Below the pieces are notes generated by a model that had not been told where the DNA came from, made no database searches, and saw only the letters and a list, made by a program, of their open reading frames with translations. From assembly GCA_030272155.1 (NCBI GenBank), contig CP126196.1, forward strand, positions 2,232,001 through 2,296,000: DNA of 64,000 bases, in the 5' to 3' direction. Origin of the DNA: Tetradesmus obliquus. Its lineage: Eukaryota > Chlorophyta > Chlorophyceae > Sphaeropleales > Scenedesmaceae. The translations under genes and the position numbers were made by a program. Positions 59,108 to 64,000 of this stretch are shown here, piece by piece. Each line of letters opens with the position of its first letter. Position 1 is the first letter of the stretch.

Positions 59108-59665
59108 GGTGCTACATATGTGGTGTGTTTTGTTGTGTCCGCTTATTGAAGATCAGGCGACATGCAACACACTGAGCGAGCAACTGCTGCTGCTGTGTCT
59201 GGTAGCAATGGGTATGACAAACGGTCAGGCAGGTGATGTGACCTTGAACTAGCACCGTGCCCACAGATTAAATTTGAACTCTCAGTCTGACGTCGTTCAC
59301 GTGCCTCTTGGCTGTTCTCCAGGGGTGTAACTGTCAGTTGAGCCTGTTCGTAGCCTCGCATGTGCTATACGATTCGCTAAACAAATCACATGGTAAAACA
59401 TCGTATATTTAGACTCGATAACAAACATGATCGTGTGTTCGCTTTCACAAACATTGGTGCCGTGACTCGAGCATTTGGAACACGAAGCGTTGCACAGCTT
59501 GAAGCCAACATAGATACTATTAGTGCGAGCTTTACTTCAATCATTGCCCTTCTGGTGGTCTGGCTGACGAGCAAGAGCCCTGTCGGAACAGCAACTTGAG
59601 TTTGCCAGCTCAGCTGTCTGCATCTGCAGCAACCATCAGGCCACTACTTAAACGGGGTCACGCGC
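59108..59665. promoter_or_regulatory. Bidirectional intergenic region between COG4 and the TEX261-like gene
   Basis: 558 bp separate the two divergent start codons, so both promoters must fit here. An open frame at 59390-59599 on the plus strand has no family signal. No core promoter motif is obvious. Shared regulation of the two Golgi/ER genes is an inference from geometry. Confidence 0.5.
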
Positions 59666-60690
59666 ATGCATCTCACACAAGCGCTAGTACATGTAGTAGG
59701 TTGGGTCATCCTAGCATCTGCAGTAACTTTCTGCGTGGCCTGTGGGCTGTATGTGGCAGCAGAATGGCTGGAGGATCACGTGCGCACAAGGCAAGTCCCT
59801 GAAGGTGCTGGCAGTCCTGCATGCAACAAAAATGAGGCTACACACAGCCATATGTAGCCAGAGCAGCGGTTCAGACATGTCTGTGAGCATGCATACGGCC
59901 GGTGTTGCTGCTTGAGCTGTAGCCTGAGTTGGCCTGACACGCTGCTGCTTGCTGCCCAGAATCATGTGCATTGTATCTTCGTTCTGGTTGATGAACCAGA
60001 CCATTTGCAGCGGGGTATCTCACAGCACAGAACTGAAACGTATGTCGGAGTCGCAGCCACTATCAACGCTACGCATCCCTCCTGCCCAGCCCGCAGCTGC
60101 TGCAGCTGCCGCTGCCGCTGGTAGCAGCAGTGCTGCCTCATGACATGCTGCTATCACCCCCCAACTGCTCAAATGCTTCCTCCTCTTTGCAATCCAAACC
60201 TTCTCCTGCCTCACCTTACGCCGCACTGCCAACTGCAGCTTCCGCCTCAGGCTGGTGTCTCTCCGCTCACATGCCCAGCCTACTGAAGCCATGTCTGTTG
60301 CCCCCTGCATTTGCTGCACTGCCTCATGCAGCTTCCGCCTCATCAAGCGAGCCACACAATGCAGCCTTGCAGTGCAGCTGGCATGGCTGCTGCTGGACCG
60401 CGCAGCGCTGCTGCCAAACCTCGTTGGCATGGCATCACACGGCACCAGCTGGCTGCTGCTGCGCCACCACCCACACCACTTGGATACAGCTCTACCACTA
60501 TGTGTAGCAGCAGTAGCGCTGCTCATTGCGCACCAGACAAGCTGGATCTATTGGTGGTTTTCGAGCAAAGGGATCAGCTGGGCAGTTGTGAGTGTGCTGG
60601 CATCGCTGGTGTGGCCGGTGCCTACCATGCTGCTGCTGTCAGCTGCAAGCAGCGACTCTGCGCTGCCGGTGTGCTCCCCTCTAGCCGCAC

Positions 60691-60722
<32 letters not shown>

Positions 60723-61073
60723 CATAATAACATGCGGCTGAGTAACAACAAAGCCTCGCTAGACCACAGGCGGCCAAGTGGAGTGGATACACGCAGCAGG
60801 ATTGGGGCCGATCAGCAGCAGCAGCAGCAGCAGCAGCATGCAGCAGATGGGCAGCAGGCAGCAGCAGGCGGCTTCATGGGTATGCTGCAGCAGCAGCAGC
60901 GCAGCGCCAGCAGGCGCAGCCGCAGCATGGTGGTGAGAGGCTTCAGGTGGCTGCAGTGGGTGGCACGCAAGCATGAGCTGCTGCCGGTTACTGAGGTGGA
61001 TGCGGAAGTAGCAGCAGACGTGGCAGCAGCGCCAGTTGTCGGCTTGATGAGTAGGAAGCTGGCACGGGACTGA
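59666..61073 (+). CDS. TEX261/SVP26-family COPII cargo adaptor membrane protein
   Basis: Two exons, 59666-59790 and 60332-61073, giving 288 aa. The intron uses a GC donor with perfect GC-AG consensus (ACAAG|GCAAGT) and the acceptor ATGCAG|C; the joined codon is Ser and the frame stays open. Exon 1: helix 1 with VGWVILASAVTFCVACGLY then VAAEWLEDHVRT, as in TEX261/Svp26 (GLYY.(A/S)EL(I/V)EE). Exon 2: CSLAVQLAWLLLD, LPLCVAAVALLIAHQTSWIY (family: LSCG...NHY), and VWPVPTMLLLSAASSDSALP (family: IPFA.FVSLSAG...LP). A polyA/polyQ and Arg-rich cytosolic tail follows. Svp26 acts in COPII export of Golgi membrane enzymes. Family call sure; cargo unknown. Confidence 0.85.
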
Positions 61074-61325
61074 CAGCAGCAGCAGCAGCGCAGCAACAAC
61101 AGCAGCAGCAGTTGCCGCAACGGCAGCGGCTGGGCGTGGGCGTTGACTAGGAAGCGCTGCAGATGTATCATTGCATGGCCGGCATGCTGGCTGCAGTGGG
61201 TGGCGCGCAAGCACGAGCTGCTGCCCGTCACTGAGGTAGATGCTGAGGTGGCGGCTGATGTGGCAGCTGATGTGGCAGCAGCGCCAGTTGTGGGCTTGGT
61301 GAGCAGGAAGCTGGCACGAGACTGA
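60228..61325 (+). repeat. Echoes of the TEX261-like second exon, one past the stop codon
   Basis: An acceptor-side echo (CTGCAG|CTTCCGCCTCAGGC) lies at about 60235-60262, 90 bp before the real acceptor. A long 3' echo at 61185-61325 repeats the last ~45 codons of the gene including the stop (LQWVARKHELLPVTEVDAEV, then GLVSRKLARD and TGA), with a VAAD duplication. Because it lies past the stop, it is not intronic in this model. Confidence 0.85.
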
Positions 61326-61575
61326 CGATGGCGTGCCACGATGCTTTTGCGTGTATTGAAGGGTTGGCTTGAAGTGAAACATTACTGAGTGAAAATGTGA
61401 GTGGTGTGCTGTGTTGCACTGTTCATTGTGATGAACACCAAAACAGCAAGGTAGGGTGCAGTAGGATCTACCATTAGTAGGTGCACCTGCAGCTGCAGCA
61501 TGCATGCACCCATCATATATTGCTACCGGCAGCCGGGCTGGCCTGGCAACCGTCACCATCAACTCAAACATCATA

Positions 61576-61580
61576 TGTAA
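61576..61580 (+). terminator. Putative poly(A) signal TGTAA of the TEX261-like gene
   Basis: TGTAA about 500 bp past the stop codon, in the context CATATGTAACATATG, beyond the post-stop echo. Confidence 0.4.
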
Positions 61581-61690
61581 CATATGAGCATACCCAGCTT
61601 GGTAGTGAGGCTGAGGCTAGTGTTTGGCAGTAAATCTGGTGGCCGGCAGTAACTTTGGCAGTGAGCCTCACTGGCCAGGCTGGCAGTTGT

Positions 61691-62005
61691 ACATAGGGTT
61701 CCCTTTCGATGCAAGTCCGCCACAGCATGGACGCAATGAGCATGCAATGAAAGTGCAACCACGATGCAACAATAAACAGAATCTTGAGGAATCCAGGGGT
61801 AAACACCCTCTGCGAGCCCGAAAAAAGCCCGGATTCGGGTTCTACATGTTCTAATACCTTTGTTTCTTCAGTTTCGCGGCCAGGCGCCCAGTAAATTATG
61901 AGATATCCACGTTCTAATCTTGATTGCAATTGCAATGCAACTGCAACGTGCGTGCAACGCTTGCCATTCGCGGTGGCGGAATTGCATCGAAAGGAAACCC
62001 TATGA
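61691..62005. mobile_element. Short inverted-repeat element, MITE-like
   Basis: Left arm from 61691 reads CATAGGGTTCCCTTTCGATG and continues CAAGTCCGCCAC; the right arm, read on the minus strand from 62005, starts CATAGGGTTTCCTTTCGATG and continues CAATTCCGCCAC. That is about 32 bp with two mismatches, enclosing some 250 bp with further weak similarity (GCAATG-rich). No clear target-site duplication and no transposase gene are visible. It could be a MITE, a palindromic insertion or a simple inverted duplication. Confidence 0.5.
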
Positions 62006-62482
62006 AGTGGTTCAAGAGTTCTTGCTGCATGCTCGTCGCCTCGATGACAGAAAGACAGCAGAACAGCTATCAGGAGTTTATGCATGTTATTTAAGGGTGA
62101 CACCTGAAGCAACGATCACGCTGCTGCGACAACACATGGCAGAGTGACCAGCGAGCAAGTGTGAGGGCGAGCACACACACTGAAATTCTGCACATGAACG
62201 ACGTTGACAACGAGATTCGTGTCGGCAATAGCCTGCACGCCAACTTCAAATTCGCGTTCAAAGCCAAAACCGCATCTTGAGCGGGCTGGAAGGCTGATCG
62301 TCGAGTAGTAGAGTGTCTGCTGATTGCCGGTGTCATGACCGTGGTTCGAATTCGGCAGCAGATGTATGTGCACAGCGCAACAGTACGCCTGAACCACACC
62401 AGATTTATCGTTGATGCAAAACAAACCGCTTCTTACAAGTGTCACACAAGCGTAGTTGATGATCTGTTGACCAAGCAGCAGC

Positions 62483-63427
62483 ATGCAGAGTGCTGCCCCG
62501 TCTATCTCCTGCTTGCTGCTGGTTCTTGCGCTGCTCATCCAGGTGATATAATCATACTTCATTTGTCATGCCCCACGGTTACAGCTTCTGATAAGTGGCG
62601 CATGCTGGCAGCAGCATTGCAAACTAGCAGCAGCGTGCTAGGCAGCAGCAGCAGCAGGAGCAGCAGCAGCAGCACTAGGCATGCAGAGCTTGCGGCAGCT
62701 GCACTAGTTTTGAAACGTTTCAGCACACGCTCCTTCTCATGTCTGCCAGTTAATGCACAAATGCTGCGGTGTGATCCCTGTACACGCTGCTGAAGTAGAC
62801 CAGCGGTCACATAATGAAAATGCCTGTCTGTTCTGCTGACTATGCTGCTCAACCATGCATAGGTCGCAGCATCACCGCCCGATGCACCCAGCAAGGATGC
62901 TGCTGATGCAGCTGCTCAGCTGCAGGCGGACGAGTTTGGTATCACCTCGCCTGAGGTTGAGAACATGCTTGAATGGATGGTAGAAAATGGCGGAGAGGTG
63001 CGCACCATGCATGCAGGGTCAACCGCAGTCATCGCTGAATGAGTCATTGAGTGAGACACAACAAGTTTGGTTGATGTTCTCCAATGTCGTACAATCTACG
63101 TGCTTCCACATGTATATGTTATTGTTTAGGGCGCCTTTTCTCCACGACCGCCTCTGCACTGCACTGCTGTTGTAGGTCAATGTGGTGGTGAGGACTTTAC
63201 CCAACAAGGGACGCAAGGTGTTTGCACCACAGGACTTTGCCGCAGGTGGGAACATGGTTGCTGTTGCTGCTGCTATGCATGAGGTGCAGCTACCAAGTCA
63301 TAACACCCCCCCACCCACCCACCCCACCCCTCAGCTCACGGCCGTTCCCTGTGCAGCCACTGCCAGCGTATGATGTGCCGACCAGAGAGCTAGTTGCAAG
63401 ACACTGCTATTGCTGATGCTGAGGCTC

Positions 63428-63470
<43 letters not shown>

Positions 63471-64000
63471 CGCTGCTGGTGCCGCTGCTGCTGCTGCCAG
63501 GGGATGTTCTGGCTGAGATTCCTTTGGACTGCTGTTACTCAATGCGCCCAAAGCCAGCAGCGGTCAAAGAAAGGCAGCGCAGCTGCAAAAGCGCTAATGA
63601 ACTCGCTTCGGTGAGCAACTGCCGCAGCTGTCAGCTCTCATGGCTGCAGAATGTTGTTGCGCGGTTTGACACCTAGTGGCTGTTGCTGGCAGCATGCTGA
63701 TCTGCGGCAGCTTTGCAGTCTGGCGTGAGTTGAGGTATAACAGCACACGTTGACGTGTCTCTTTTCCAAAACCTGTCGGCCAGGTGGGGTGCCGTTGAGC
63801 ACCGCTGCTGCTGCCGCTGCCTCACCACCTTCAAGCACCCATGCCTGCTTGCAGCAGTTTGCTACAGCAGTCGATAGGCTGTGGCATGACATGCACAACC
63901 ACAGCAGCCCCCACCAGGCCTACTTTGCAACGCTGCCCAAGCGCGACGCTGTTTGGTCTTGGTATGACATACCAGAGAGCTACCTGCCCTTGTTGCAAAA
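62483..64000 (+). CDS. SET-domain protein, Rubisco LSMT/SETD3-like, 5' part only
   Basis: Exons recognised: 62483-62542 (MQSAAPSISCLLLVLALLIQ, a signal-peptide-like start), 62863-62997, 63176-63245, 63501 to about 63610, and from 63784 to the window end. The first four chain in phase. The product reads MLEWMVENGGEVNVVVR, KGRKVFAPQDFAAGDVLAEI, IPLDCCYS, matching the LSMT/SETD3 start (W...GG.V, G.GL.A..D...GE.L..IP). The last exon gives LQQFATAVDRLWHDMHN, AYFATLPKRDAVWSWYDI and PESYLPLLQ, typical of the insert region of LSMT-like SET domains. The join 63610 to 63784 is out of phase, so a small exon is missed (perhaps near 63704). The catalytic core lies beyond the window. Substrate unknown. Confidence 0.76.

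Larger units (their letters stand above)
61074..62482. other. Intergenic between the TEX261-like and SET-domain genes
   Basis: Holds the post-stop echo (61185-61325), a plus-strand TGTAA at 61576-61580 that could end the TEX261-like transcript, an inverted-repeat element (61691-62005) and the promoter of the SET gene. Open frames at 61564-62112 (minus) and 61920-62147 (plus) overlap the inverted repeat and share an IER(K/E)PY segment only because of it; I do not call them genes. Confidence 0.5.

Noticed and set aside
59390..59599. 69-codon open frame upstream of the TEX261-like start
   Set aside because: No family match, and its frame does not join the first exon; lies in the putative bidirectional promoter.
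61564..62147. Two opposing open frames sharing an IER(K/E)PY segment
   Set aside because: The similarity arises from the inverted repeat 61691-62005, not from gene homology.

Overview
The window is nuclear DNA of a eukaryote, most likely a chlorophyte green alga (Chlorophyceae-like). Genes are intron-rich with GT-AG borders, the candidate poly(A) signals found are TGTAA, and CAG/GCA/AGC triplet tracts are everywhere: polyQ, polyA and polyS inside exons, CTG tracts in front of splice acceptors. There is no operon, rRNA, tRNA or CRISPR structure. I rebuilt gene models by hand from splice borders, reading phase and recalled family motifs; no database search was run.

Layout: (1) 1-487 minus, the 5' end of an M20-family (PM20D1-like) peptidase running off the left edge. 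(2) 1491-21541 minus, a SLO/BK-type potassium channel of about 23 exons (~1,860 aa). (3) 22437-29323 plus, a ZNT9/SLC30A9-like cation efflux protein (867 aa). (4) 29881-44358 plus, a giant Sec16 (up to 3,683 aa), the COPII/ER exit site scaffold. (5) 44790-48457 plus, a two-domain rhodanese/sulfurtransferase (381 aa). (6) 49378-59107 minus, COG4, a subunit of the Golgi tethering complex (821 aa). (7) 59666-61073 plus, a TEX261/SVP26-family COPII cargo adaptor (288 aa). (8) 62483-64000 plus, the 5' part of a SET-domain (Rubisco LSMT/SETD3-like) methyltransferase running off the right edge. Three of the eight (Sec16, COG4, TEX261) serve ER-Golgi traffic, and COG4 and TEX261 are head to head across 558 bp.

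The most unusual property is a recurrent architecture I call exon-edge echoes. At many introns, the last or first ~30-140 nt of an exon, with its splice site and some flanking intron, is repeated in tandem 1-9 times inside the neighbouring intron. Only one copy connects to the complete exon and keeps the reading phase. Arrays upstream of an exon carry acceptor-side copies; arrays downstream carry donor-side copies. At COG4 and TEX261 the same thing happens past the stop codon. Several echoes look like potential cassette, poison or decoy exons.
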